From NCBI GenBank assembly GCA_003457135.1, contig DMSQ01000030.1, positions 145,221-209,220 of the forward strand: a DNA stretch of 64,000 bases, read 5' to 3'. Positions 18,571 through 27,221 of the stretch are shown here, piece after piece (positions within the stretch are counted from its first letter, which is position 1; every line of letters begins with the position of its first letter). Source of the stretch: Prolixibacteraceae bacterium (lineage in GTDB: Bacteria; Bacteroidota; Bacteroidia; Bacteroidales; Prolixibacteraceae). The notes beneath the pieces were generated by a model that had not been told where the DNA came from, did not search any database, and saw only the letters and a program-made list of their open reading frames with translations. The position numbers were made by a program, and so were the translations under genes.

Positions 18571-20093
18571 TTTCTAATTATTTTCTGATCAACATCATCA
18601 ACAAACAAAACACTCATAGCGGCAATCAGCAACGAAACACCTCCCAGAACGAGGGCATAAATGGCATGTCCGCCAAACAAAAATTTGGTAAAAAATCCAA
18701 GGATACTTGCTGCAAAAATTTGCGGGATCACGATGAAGAAATTAAAGATTCCCATATATATCCCCATTTTTCCCGCGGGCAGGGAACCGGTCAGAATCGC
18801 GTAAGGCATTGATAAAATACTTGCCCAGGCAATTCCAACTCCTACCATCGAAACCAGCAACAGATTCGGATCTTTGATCACATAAAACGACATCAAGCCA
18901 ATTCCTCCGATGACCAGCGAAATAGCATGAGCCATTTTCCGGCTGGTTGCTTTAGCTAAAACCGGCAGGATAAAAGCCATAATGGCGGCAAATCCGTTGT
19001 AGATCGCGAATAAAAACCCGACCCAGTTGGCTCCTTTGTTATAAAGTTCGGAAGCGGTATCGCTGGTTCCGTAAATGTGACTGGTAACTGCCGACGTAGA
19101 ATAAATCCACATGGCAAACAAGGCAAACCACGAAAAAAACTGAACAATGGCCAACTGTTTCATGGTTTTGGGCATATTCATCAAATCGGTGATCACCTCA
19201 ACCAGTCCGTTACGGGTAAGTCCCTGACGGGTATTCCAGGCAGTGATCAGAAGGATAATTCCGAAGACTCCCAGTCCGACCGAAATAACGTACAGTTCCT
19301 TTTCCCATCCCTGCCAGAAAATCAGGTAGCTGAATCCGGACCCTACCAGTAACCAAATAAATCCCTGGCGGAAAAAGCTTTTCAGTAATTCGACGGGATT
19401 GCGATAGTTAAATCGTAACACCCCCTGACTTTGAATGCTCTCTTCCTCAAATTCTTTCAATTCGGCGGGAGAATATTCTTTGGTCCGGAAAACCGTCCAC
19501 AATACTGCCAGGAAGAAAACAGCCCCGCCCAGATAAAAAGCATACCGGACTGATGGCGGGATTTTCTCACCGGCTTCGGGCACATTGGCCACCCCCAACC
19601 ATTCACTCAGAATATAGGGTAAACCTGATGCTATTACAGCTCCCAAACCAATAAAGAAACTCTGCATGGCAAAACCTCGTGTGCGCTGTTCGCCGGGCAA
19701 CATATCGCCAACAAATGCACGAAACGGCTCCATCGAAATATTGATGGAAGCATCCATGATCCAGAGCATACCGGCAGCTATCCACAAGGTTGGAGAATTG
19801 GGCATCACCAGCAATGCCAGTGAAGCGAGAATGGCGCCAAGCATAAAAAACGGACGACGGCGGCCGAATCGCCCCCATGTTTTATCGCTCAAATGGCCGA
19901 TGATTGGTTGCATGACCAATCCGGTGACCGGCGCTGCAATCCACAGAATAGGGATGTCGTTAACATTGGCGCCCAGAGTTTCAAATATCCGGCTCACATT
20001 GGCATTTTGAAGGGCAAAGCCAAACTGTATGCCCAGAAAGCCAAAACTCATGTTCCAGATTTGCCAAAAACTTAATGCAGGTTTCTTCTTCAT
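18567..20093 (-). CDS. MFS sugar transporter, SLC45/GPH type (maltose/maltodextrin uptake)
   Basis: An inner-membrane importer, most likely for maltose or short maltodextrins. It has 508 residues with about 12 hydrophobic segments. GPH/SLC45 landmarks are QFGFALQNANVSRIFETLGA near the N-terminus and GHLSDKTWGRFGRRRPFF in the first cytoplasmic loop. The frame is open to 20207, but the ATG at 20093 (MKKKPALSFW) gives the family start; the extra 38 residues would run into the leader. It heads the leftward operon with pgmB, GH65 and two GH13 genes, the arrangement that gives the maltose assignment. Confidence 0.88.
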   Translation of the reverse strand: MKKKPALSFWQIWNMSFGFLGIQFGFALQNANVSRIFETLGANVNDIPILWIAAPVTGLVMQPIIGHLSDKTWGRFGRRRPFFMLGAILASLALLVMPNSPTLWIAAGMLWIMDASINISMEPFRAFVGDMLPGEQRTRGFAMQSFFIGLGAVIASGLPYILSEWLGVANVPEAGEKIPPSVRYAFYLGGAVFFLAVLWTVFRTKEYSPAELKEFEEESIQSQGVLRFNYRNPVELLKSFFRQGFIWLLVGSGFSYLIFWQGWEKELYVISVGLGVFGIILLITAWNTRQGLTRNGLVEVITDLMNMPKTMKQLAIVQFFSWFALFAMWIYSTSAVTSHIYGTSDTASELYNKGANWVGFLFAIYNGFAAIMAFILPVLAKATSRKMAHAISLVIGGIGLMSFYVIKDPNLLLVSMVGVGIAWASILSMPYAILTGSLPAGKMGIYMGIFNFFIVIPQIFAASILGFFTKFLFGGHAIYALVLGGVSLLIAAMSVLFVDDVDQKIIRK

Positions 20094-20316
20094 TGGGTTT
20101 CGTATTAATCGGTTTATTTGATTGAAATGTCGGAATACTTTGGCGAATAGCCAAAATAAATTGAAATATGCAGGAAATAAAACAAAAAGTTCTGTTCGCC
20201 GGAGCATACAACAATAACAATCAAATGTTTGGAATTAATATAAAAGTGCTCTGAAAGAATTTTCAGGGACTCAAATGAAGTAATAAACGGAATTAACTTA
20301 AATGGAATTAACGATA

Positions 20317-20349
20317 CAAATATAAAGAAGCTTTTTGCAGAAATCCAAA
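20317..20349 (-). promoter_or_regulatory. Candidate promoter of the transporter-pgmB-GH65-susA operon
   Basis: On the minus strand TATATTTG (20324-20317) matches the -7 consensus TAnnTTTG, and TTTG (20349-20346) lies 21 bp upstream as the -33 element. The leader to the transporter ATG would be about 215 nt. Confidence 0.55.
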
Positions 20350-20414
20350 TGCCAAAATGTTACAAATGCCTTATTTGATAAGCAAACCAAATGCTTTTTC
20401 GTGAAAAAAGCTCA

Positions 20415-20430
20415 TTGCAAACGATTGCAG
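20415..20430. promoter_or_regulatory. LacI-family operator upstream of the transporter operon
   Basis: TTGCAAACGATTGCAG contains the near-palindrome GCAAACGATTGC around a central CG, the form bound by LacI/GalR regulators. The 14-bp core GCAAACGATTGCAG is identical to the site at 21825-21838 upstream of susC. It lies about 65 bp upstream of the candidate -33 element, so the regulator may activate rather than block this promoter, or a second promoter exists. Confidence 0.75.
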
Positions 20431-20524
20431 AAAAGCGAAAAATATTTTCAAAAAAAGTATGATTTTTCTGAAAAAAAGAAATAATGGGTGTCTGTCAAAT
20501 TGTTTATTCCAGAGGACTTTAGAA

Positions 20525-20569
20525 ATGTTACTAATTTGTATGTTACTAATTTGTATGTTACAAATTAGT
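20525..20569. repeat. Three 15-bp tandem units, the third an internal mirror of the first two
   Basis: ATGTTACTAATTTGT occurs twice in tandem (20525-20539, 20540-20554), then ATGTTACAAATTAGT (20555-20569). TACTAATTTGTA of either of the first two units is the exact reverse complement of TACAAATTAGTA at 20559-20570. The array lies between the LacI gene and the transporter operon. Confidence 0.8.
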
Positions 20570-20650
20570 ATGATCGGAATCCGATATACAAGCACTGGTT
20601 AAAAAAGAATACTTCAGAATATAGTCGGGTATTTGAGAAAAAAATCCCGA

Positions 20651-21670
20651 CTATTCCTTCACCGAGCTTCCCCTTACAATCAAATCGGCAGTTAACACTT
20701 TCACTTCAGGAATGTACTCTTCTTCGGACGACAAAATTCGTTTGAAAAGTATTTCGGCAGCAGTAGTTCCCATTTCGTAACCATGCTGGTCAACCGATGA
20801 CAGGTGCGGGTCTGTGATTCCTGACAAATATCCGTCACTGAAACCGACAATTGAGATTTCAGCAGGTATTTTATAGCCTCTTTTCTGTATGGTTTGCATG
20901 GCTCCAATCGCTGTCAGGTCGTTTACGGCAAATATACCATCCGGGATAATCCCTGCATCAAGCATTTTTATTACCGCCATCCGGGCTCTTTCAAAAGTAT
21001 CTGCTTCCACAATCAGGCGGTTGTCAACCGGAATTCCGACTTCAGTAAGGGCATTTAAATAACCCTGAAGGCGATCCTTCCCGATAATCAGATTCTGCGG
21101 ACCGGCAAAATGGGCAATCCGCTTACATCCGGTTTCAATCAGGTGGCGGGTGGCCTTGTAAGAAGCTTCCATGTCGTCAATAATCACCTGATCGGCATTG
21201 ATATCAGGAGCAATGCGGTCAAAGAATACCAAGGGGATTCCACTGTTCTGTAAATCCAAAAAATGGCCAAATGTCAGAGTTTCCTTCGAGATAGATACCA
21301 GAATTCCATCAACACGGTGTGAAAGTAAAGTTCGGGCATTGGCAACTTCACGCTCATAGCTTTCGTTCGATTGACAAATGATGACTGTAAATCCTTTACG
21401 GGAGGCCACGTCTTCAATGCCGCTGATAACCGATGAGAAAAAGTAGTGTACAATTTCGGGAATGATCACTCCAATGGTGTTGCTTCTGCTATTCTTTAAA
21501 CTAAGGGCAACAGCATTGGGCTGGTACTTGAGTTTTCCGGCTAATTCGTTCACCGCTTTCTTGGTACCAACATTGATGTCAGGATGGTCTTTCAAGGCTC
21601 TTGAAACAGTTGACGGTGAAATACCCAATATACGGGCAATATCTTTTATTGTGATCTGGTTACTGCGCAT
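20651..21670 (-). CDS. LacI/GalR-family transcriptional regulator of the maltodextrin locus
   Basis: A 339-residue DNA-binding regulator. The N-terminal HTH reads TIKDIARILGISPSTVSRALKDHPDI, followed by the hinge LKYQPNAVALSLKNSRSNTIGVIIPEI and a periplasmic-binding-like sugar domain (about 60-335; FDRIAPDINADQVIIDD, GFSDGYLSGITDPHLSSVDQ). It lies between the two divergently arranged arms of the locus, and two identical operator cores are found upstream of those arms. The effector is probably maltose or a maltodextrin. It replaces the SusR-type sensor of Bacteroides starch loci. Confidence 0.92.
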   Translation of the reverse strand: MRSNQITIKDIARILGISPSTVSRALKDHPDINVGTKKAVNELAGKLKYQPNAVALSLKNSRSNTIGVIIPEIVHYFFSSVISGIEDVASRKGFTVIICQSNESYEREVANARTLLSHRVDGILVSISKETLTFGHFLDLQNSGIPLVFFDRIAPDINADQVIIDDMEASYKATRHLIETGCKRIAHFAGPQNLIIGKDRLQGYLNALTEVGIPVDNRLIVEADTFERARMAVIKMLDAGIIPDGIFAVNDLTAIGAMQTIQKRGYKIPAEISIVGFSDGYLSGITDPHLSSVDQHGYEMGTTAAEILFKRILSSEEEYIPEVKVLTADLIVRGSSVKE

Positions 21671-21996
21671 AAAGTCTTGAGGTATGGTCTTCTTTTATAA
21701 ATCTTACTCTAAAGGTAGCAATTAATTTTCTTGCTCAAAGAATCCAACAAACGATCTCAAAAACACGTAAAACTTACCAACCAGTTACTACCTGTTTTAT
21801 AACACTTTGTATGCAAACGAAACCGCAAACGATTGCAGAAAACAGTTTATAACATTTTTTAACTAAATTTTATGGGAATAGATACTTTGGTCACGGAATT
21901 AATTTTAGAAGTATTAAACGGAAAATGTAATGGAAAAACTAAAAGTTAGGATGAATGAATCTAAAAATGAGTATTTGAACCAATAATTATTAAAAC
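21671..21996. other. Intergenic region upstream of susC
   Basis: No gene was found. The region holds the LacI-type operator at 21823-21838 and a TTTG at 21806-21809 that may be the -7 end of the susC promoter, which would place the operator just downstream of the transcription start. The partial sites TGCAAACGAAACC (21812-21824) and AACAAACGATC (about 21748) resemble operator halves. The susC leader would be about 170 nt. Confidence 0.5.
21823..21838. promoter_or_regulatory. LacI-family operator upstream of susC
   Basis: CCGCAAACGATTGCAG carries the same 14-bp core (21825-21838) as the site at 20417-20430. It lies 159 bp upstream of the susC start, immediately after a possible -7 TTTG, a position that suits repression. 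Confidence 0.75.
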
Positions 21997-24978
21997 ATGA
22001 GGATTATTCGCAAAAACCTAAATGTATTAATACTGATTATGTCGCTTTTGCTTGGAAATTTCGCAATGGCACAACAGGCAGTATTAAAGGGTAAGGTTAC
22101 CGATAGTTCATCGGGAGAATCTTTGCCGGGTGTATCAATTGTAGTTAAAGGAACTACGAACGGAACCATCACTGATATGGATGGTATTTTCACTCTTAAT
22201 ACCAATAAGGGTGATGTTGTACAGTTTTCATTTGTAGGTTATAAAACCCAGGAAGTTGTGTCTCAAGGTCAGAAAGACCTTAAAATTGGCCTTGTTCCTG
22301 ACATTGACGAATTGGATGAAGTAGTCGTAATCGGTTATGGCCAGGTGAAAAAGGGCGATGCAACCGGTTCTGTTACCGCTGTAAGTGCTGACGATTTTAA
22401 CAAAGGCTCCATTGCTTCTCCGGAAGAACTGGTGATGGGTAAAATTGCAGGGGTACAAATTACCACTGGTGGCGGCGCTCCCGGAAGCGGATCAACCATT
22501 CGTATTCGTGGAGGTTCTTCCCTGTCAGCAAGCAACGATCCTCTTTTCGTTATCGATGGCGTACCTGTTGACAACGATGGCGTTTCGGGTATGCGCAACC
22601 CATTGAGTACCATCAACCCCAATGACATCGAAACTTTTACTGTCCTGAAAGATGCTTCGGCAACCGCCATTTACGGTTCACGCGCTTCAAACGGAGTAGT
22701 TATTATTACAACTAAAAAGGGTAAAGCCGGTGTAGCAACGAAAGTTACTTACGATGGCAAATTCTCCGTGGGAACCCGCCCCGGACAAATTGATGTTTTA
22801 TCAACCGACGAATACCTTGTATTAGTCAATAACCGTTACAAGGGACAGAACGATGTGCTTAAACTTTTAGGCAAATCAAGTACCAACTGGCAGGATCAGA
22901 TTTTCCAGAACGCAATTGGTCATGAACACAATGTGGGCATTACCGGTAGTTTTAAAAACATTCCTTACCGCGTCTCGGTTGGTTATACCAAGCAGGACGG
23001 ACTTTTAAAAACTACCACCATGGACCGTTTCACCGGTTCAGTTGGAGTCAATCCAAGCTTTTTCGATAATCACCTGAAAGTGGATATCAACCTGAAAGGG
23101 ATGGCTATCAACAATGTATTTGGCGACGAAGGTTCGATCGGCAATGCCATTGGTTTCGACCCAACACAGGCCGTTAATGCCACCAACAAATATGGCAACT
23201 ACTTTACCTGGCTGCAAAGCGACGGCAACCCACTTACTGTTGGAACCACCAACCCGGTTGCCCAGCTCGAACTACGTGAAGACAAATCTGATGTACAAAG
23301 AAGTCTGGGAAATATTCAGTTCGATTATAAATTCCATTTCCTGCCTCAGTTAAAAGCCGTATTAAACCTGGGTTACGATTATTCAAAAAGTAACGGAACT
23401 GTATATGTTCCTGAAAATGCTGCCTGGATGTACGATAAAACCAATGGAGGTGGAGAAAACCGTGAATATACCCAGGATAAAAAGAATGAACTGCTCGATT
23501 TTTATCTGAACTATACCCGTGACCTTTCTTTCCTTAATAGCAAAGTTGATTTAATGGGTGGTTATTCATGGCAACATTTCTACAGAGAAAATTATGTGTT
23601 TTCTGAAAGTGCCGGTATTGGAACAAACGGAACCCATAAACAACTCACCGCAGAAAACTATGATCCAACCGAATACTATCTGGTTTCATTTTTTGGCCGT
23701 CTAAATTATTCGATCAACAACCGTTACCTTCTTACCGCAACATTGCGTAACGACGGAACATCGCGGTTCTCTGAGAACACACGATGGGGCCTTTTCCCGG
23801 CTTTGGCTTTCGCCTGGCAAATCAAGAACGAATCGTTCCTGAAAGATGTAAAAGCAGTTTCTGACTTAAAACTTCGTCTTGGTTATGGTATTACCGGTCA
23901 GCAAAACATTGGACAGGGAGACTATCCTTATCTGGCACGTTACTCGTACAGTAAAGACAATGCACGTGTTTTGTTTGGCGACAAATGGATTAATACACTC
24001 AGACCAGATGGATACGATTCAAATATCAAATGGGAAGAAACAACCACCTATAACATTGGTTTGGATTATGGCTTCCTGAATAACCGGATTTCAGGTTCTT
24101 TCGAAGTTTATCAGCGCGATACCAAAGATTTGTTGAACGTGGTTCCGGTACCTGCAGGTACCAACTTCATCAACGAAATTCTGACCAATGTTGGCGACCT
24201 TACCAATAAAGGCTTCGAATTTACGATCAATGGAAAATTGATTTCGAAGAAAGACCTTAGCTGGGATCTGGGCATTAACTTAACCCACAACAAAAATGAA
24301 ATCACCAAGCTGACTGCATCACAGGATCTGGCATATTTAGGAGTTGAAACAGGAGGTATTGCAGGAGGTGTAGGTAATAAAATCCAGATTCACTCAGTAG
24401 GCCACCCGGCTTCATCATTTTTTGTTTTCGAACAAGTTTATGATGACAGCAAGAATCCAATCGAAGGTTTATATGTTGACCGCAATGGTGATGGCCAGAT
24501 TACAACAAAAGACAAGTACTACTACAAAACTCCGGTTCCCGATGTATTTATGGGATTCAACTCATCGGTTGTATATAAAAACTGGGATTTAAGTCTTGCC
24601 GGACGTATCAGTATAAACAACTACGTTTATAACAATGTTGATTCAAGAAACAGCATAGGGATTGAGATATACTGGCCTTCAGGCTACATGAGAAATGTTA
24701 CCCGGGACTTCTTTAACACCCGTTTTGAAAAAACTCAGTACTGGTCTGATTATTACATACAGAACGCATCATTCCTTAGGTTAGATAATGTGTCACTGGG
24801 ATACAATTTCAAAAACCTGATGAACAACAAAATGGACCTGAGATTGTATTCAACGGTACAAAACGTACTGGTAATTACCAATTACAGAGGATTGGATCCT
24901 GAAGTTAGTGGAGGTATTGATAACAATGTTTATCCGCGTCCAAGAACATTCATGTTAGGCGTAAGTGTTGGATTTTAA
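21997..24978 (+). CDS. susC: SusC/RagA-family TonB-linked outer-membrane transporter
   Basis: Imports starch-derived oligosaccharides with its SusD lid. The 993-residue protein has a signal peptide (about 1-25, ending FAMAQQ), a carboxypeptidase-regulatory-like domain (about 28-105; GKVTDSSSGESLPGVSIVVKG), the DELDEVVVIGYG linker, a plug with VVITTKKGK, and a barrel ending in an aromatic GVSVGF. SusC-specific segments such as VLKDASATAIYGSRASNGV are present. It starts the rightward operon susC-susD-susE, with the susD ATG 18 bp after its stop. A LacI-type operator lies upstream. Confidence 0.95.
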   Translation: MRIIRKNLNVLILIMSLLLGNFAMAQQAVLKGKVTDSSSGESLPGVSIVVKGTTNGTITDMDGIFTLNTNKGDVVQFSFVGYKTQEVVSQGQKDLKIGLVPDIDELDEVVVIGYGQVKKGDATGSVTAVSADDFNKGSIASPEELVMGKIAGVQITTGGGAPGSGSTIRIRGGSSLSASNDPLFVIDGVPVDNDGVSGMRNPLSTINPNDIETFTVLKDASATAIYGSRASNGVVIITTKKGKAGVATKVTYDGKFSVGTRPGQIDVLSTDEYLVLVNNRYKGQNDVLKLLGKSSTNWQDQIFQNAIGHEHNVGITGSFKNIPYRVSVGYTKQDGLLKTTTMDRFTGSVGVNPSFFDNHLKVDINLKGMAINNVFGDEGSIGNAIGFDPTQAVNATNKYGNYFTWLQSDGNPLTVGTTNPVAQLELREDKSDVQRSLGNIQFDYKFHFLPQLKAVLNLGYDYSKSNGTVYVPENAAWMYDKTNGGGENREYTQDKKNELLDFYLNYTRDLSFLNSKVDLMGGYSWQHFYRENYVFSESAGIGTNGTHKQLTAENYDPTEYYLVSFFGRLNYSINNRYLLTATLRNDGTSRFSENTRWGLFPALAFAWQIKNESFLKDVKAVSDLKLRLGYGITGQQNIGQGDYPYLARYSYSKDNARVLFGDKWINTLRPDGYDSNIKWEETTTYNIGLDYGFLNNRISGSFEVYQRDTKDLLNVVPVPAGTNFINEILTNVGDLTNKGFEFTINGKLISKKDLSWDLGINLTHNKNEITKLTASQDLAYLGVETGGIAGGVGNKIQIHSVGHPASSFFVFEQVYDDSKNPIEGLYVDRNGDGQITTKDKYYYKTPVPDVFMGFNSSVVYKNWDLSLAGRISINNYVYNNVDSRNSIGIEIYWPSGYMRNVTRDFFNTRFEKTQYWSDYYIQNASFLRLDNVSLGYNFKNLMNNKMDLRLYSTVQNVLVITNYRGLDPEVSGGIDNNVYPRPRTFMLGVSVGF

Positions 24979-24996
24979 TTTTAAAATACGAGAATC

Positions 24997-27201
24997 ATGA
25001 ATAATAAATATTTCAAGTTTTCAAGCATTGCGGCATTATCAATCATGCTTGCATTTACTTCGTGCGTAAACGATTTGGATACCATTCCTTTGGATAAAGA
25101 TGTGGTAACTTCGGCTACGGTTTACGACGATCCGGCTGCTTACCAGCAGATTCTGGCTAAATGTTATGCCGGTTTATCACTTACCGGACAGGAAGGACCT
25201 TCGGGCGCAGGCGACCTCGGCGGTCTCGATGAAGGATTCTCCTCTTATGTCCGTGGATTATGGAACCTTCAGGAATTAGCTTCCGACCACGCGGTTACCG
25301 GCTGGGGCGATGCCGGATTGTCTGATCTCCATGCTCAGACCTGGACTTCATCCAACGACTTCGTAAAAGGATTTTATTACCGAGTATATTACCAGATTAC
25401 ACTGGCTAATGAATTCATTCGCGAAACTACTCCTGCCAAATTAGATGGCCGCGGCGTTTCCGGGCAATTGCGCACTGATGTTGAGTTATACCACAACGAA
25501 GCGCGTTTCTTGAGGGCTTTAAGCTACTGGCATGCATTGGATATGTTTGGAAGCGTTCCGTTTATCACCGAAAAAGATGGTATCGGTTCATTTTTTCCGA
25601 AACAGGCAACCAAAGCCGAATTGTTTGCATTCATCGAATCAGAACTGAAAGATGTCGAAACAAAACTGGCTGCGCCCAAAACCAATGTTTATGGTAGGGT
25701 TGACCAGGCTGCTGCATGGATGCTGCTTTCAAAACTTTATCTTAATGCTGAAGTTTATGGAATTGCACCAAAATATACGGAAGCAATTATTTATTCAACC
25801 AAGGTCATCAATACCGGCTACACGCTTGAACCCAAGTACGAAAAACTATTCCTGACGGATAATTTTTCTTCCAAAGAGATCATTATGCCTGTAGTTGCCG
25901 ATGGTAAAAATGCAAAAACCTGGGGTAGCACAACCTTCATCATCAACGGCGGTATCGGTGGAAGCATGGTTGCTGCCAATTACGGAGTCAATGCTGCCTG
26001 GGGAGGTCATCGTGCCATCAGTTCACTGGTGACCAAATTCCCTATTTATGCCAATGCCAAGAGCGCAAATATTAACATGCTGAAATCAGCAAAGGCCGGA
26101 CCGGTTCTTTATGTACCCGGGGGATATCAGGGTTGGGATCCTGCAAAAACAACCACAGTACTTCGTTCAGCAAAAAGCGATAATAATTACGAAGGATACC
26201 TGTATTTCAAAGACGACAACACTGAATTTAAATTCTGTGAAACTCCGGATTGGAATGCTAACTGGGGTGACTCTGGAGCTGACGGTAAACTCGATGCAGG
26301 TGGTGACAACATTAAAGCTGCAAAAGCCGGATATTACAAAATCAATGTTGATTTGACAGCCAAAACATATACAATGCTTAAAACAGACTGGGGTGTAATT
26401 GGCTCAGCTACTGCCTCCGGATGGGATTCGGATCAAAACCTTACGATGGATGCAGCAACTAATATGTGGTCGGCTGTGCTTGAACTGAAGGCTGGTGAAA
26501 TTAAATTCAGGGCTAATGATGGCTGGGATTTGAATTATGGCGACGATGGTGCAAACGGAAGTCTGGAGGGTGGCGGTGCTAATATCGCTATTTCATCTCC
26601 CGGAAAATATAAAGTTACCCTGAACCTAACTCAGTTGCCATACACATACAGTCTGGAAAAATACAGCACCGATGGTCGCGCATTATTCTATACTGATGGT
26701 CAGGAGTTGAAAGTGACCGATATCACCAAATTCAAAGAAGGTTATGCTGTGGTGAAATTCAAGAATATTTCATCAACCGGAGTTACCGGCCAGGATTTGA
26801 CCCATTCAGATACCGACTTCCCGATGTTCCGTTCGGCTGACGCCTATCTGACCTATGCCGAAGCTGTATTAAGAGGTGGAACAGGTGGCAGCACTGCTCA
26901 AGCACTGACTTATGTAAATGCAATCAGGACCCGTGCTTATGGCGATAACGGAGGAAATATCAAGGACACTGAGTTGACCCTGAATTTCATTCTGGATGAA
27001 TTGTCCCGCGAATTTTACTGGGAAGGTCACCGTCGTACCGATCTGATCCGATTCGGTAAATTTACTGGCAGCGCATACATCTGGCCATGGAAAGGCGGCG
27101 TTGCTGACGGTAGGGCTACTGATGCTAAATTTAACGTTTATCCAATTCCTTCGTCGGACGTGGTAGCTAATCCCAACCTGAAACAAAACACTGGATATTA
27201 A
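24997..27201 (+). CDS. susD: SusD/RagB-family lipoprotein with two inserted SusE-like modules
   Basis: Surface glycan-binding lid of the SusC transporter. Lipoprotein signal with lipobox AFTSC (Cys 23). The SusD fold is split: residues 24 to about 366 carry the TPR half (EARFLRALSYWHALDMFGSVPF), and about 557-734 carry the return, with RSADAYLTYAEA, LNFILDELSREFYWEGHRR and the terminal NPNLKQNTGY. Between them, about 369-554 are two modules homologous to the C-terminal pair of the next gene (shared NWGD, GWDSD, KFRAN, NYGD). This makes the protein 734 aa instead of about 500-560. The insert probably adds starch-binding surfaces. Confidence 0.93.
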   Translation: MNNKYFKFSSIAALSIMLAFTSCVNDLDTIPLDKDVVTSATVYDDPAAYQQILAKCYAGLSLTGQEGPSGAGDLGGLDEGFSSYVRGLWNLQELASDHAVTGWGDAGLSDLHAQTWTSSNDFVKGFYYRVYYQITLANEFIRETTPAKLDGRGVSGQLRTDVELYHNEARFLRALSYWHALDMFGSVPFITEKDGIGSFFPKQATKAELFAFIESELKDVETKLAAPKTNVYGRVDQAAAWMLLSKLYLNAEVYGIAPKYTEAIIYSTKVINTGYTLEPKYEKLFLTDNFSSKEIIMPVVADGKNAKTWGSTTFIINGGIGGSMVAANYGVNAAWGGHRAISSLVTKFPIYANAKSANINMLKSAKAGPVLYVPGGYQGWDPAKTTTVLRSAKSDNNYEGYLYFKDDNTEFKFCETPDWNANWGDSGADGKLDAGGDNIKAAKAGYYKINVDLTAKTYTMLKTDWGVIGSATASGWDSDQNLTMDAATNMWSAVLELKAGEIKFRANDGWDLNYGDDGANGSLEGGGANIAISSPGKYKVTLNLTQLPYTYSLEKYSTDGRALFYTDGQELKVTDITKFKEGYAVVKFKNISSTGVTGQDLTHSDTDFPMFRSADAYLTYAEAVLRGGTGGSTAQALTYVNAIRTRAYGDNGGNIKDTELTLNFILDELSREFYWEGHRRTDLIRFGKFTGSAYIWPWKGGVADGRATDAKFNVYPIPSSDVVANPNLKQNTGY

Positions 27202-27221
27202 ACCATTAAAAACGAGTTAAA

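Larger units (their letters stand above)
20094..20650. other. Intergenic region with promoter, LacI operator and tandem repeat
   Basis: No gene was found in these 557 bp. They hold the leader and candidate promoter of the transporter operon (20317-20349), a LacI-type operator (20415-20430) and a three-unit 15-bp repeat (20525-20569). The rest is AT-rich without other recognisable structure. The LacI-family gene ends here in the same direction. Confidence 0.6.

Noticed and set aside
20525..20569. Possible CRISPR-like array
   Set aside because: The units are 15 bp and directly abutting with no spacers, and no cas genes are present.
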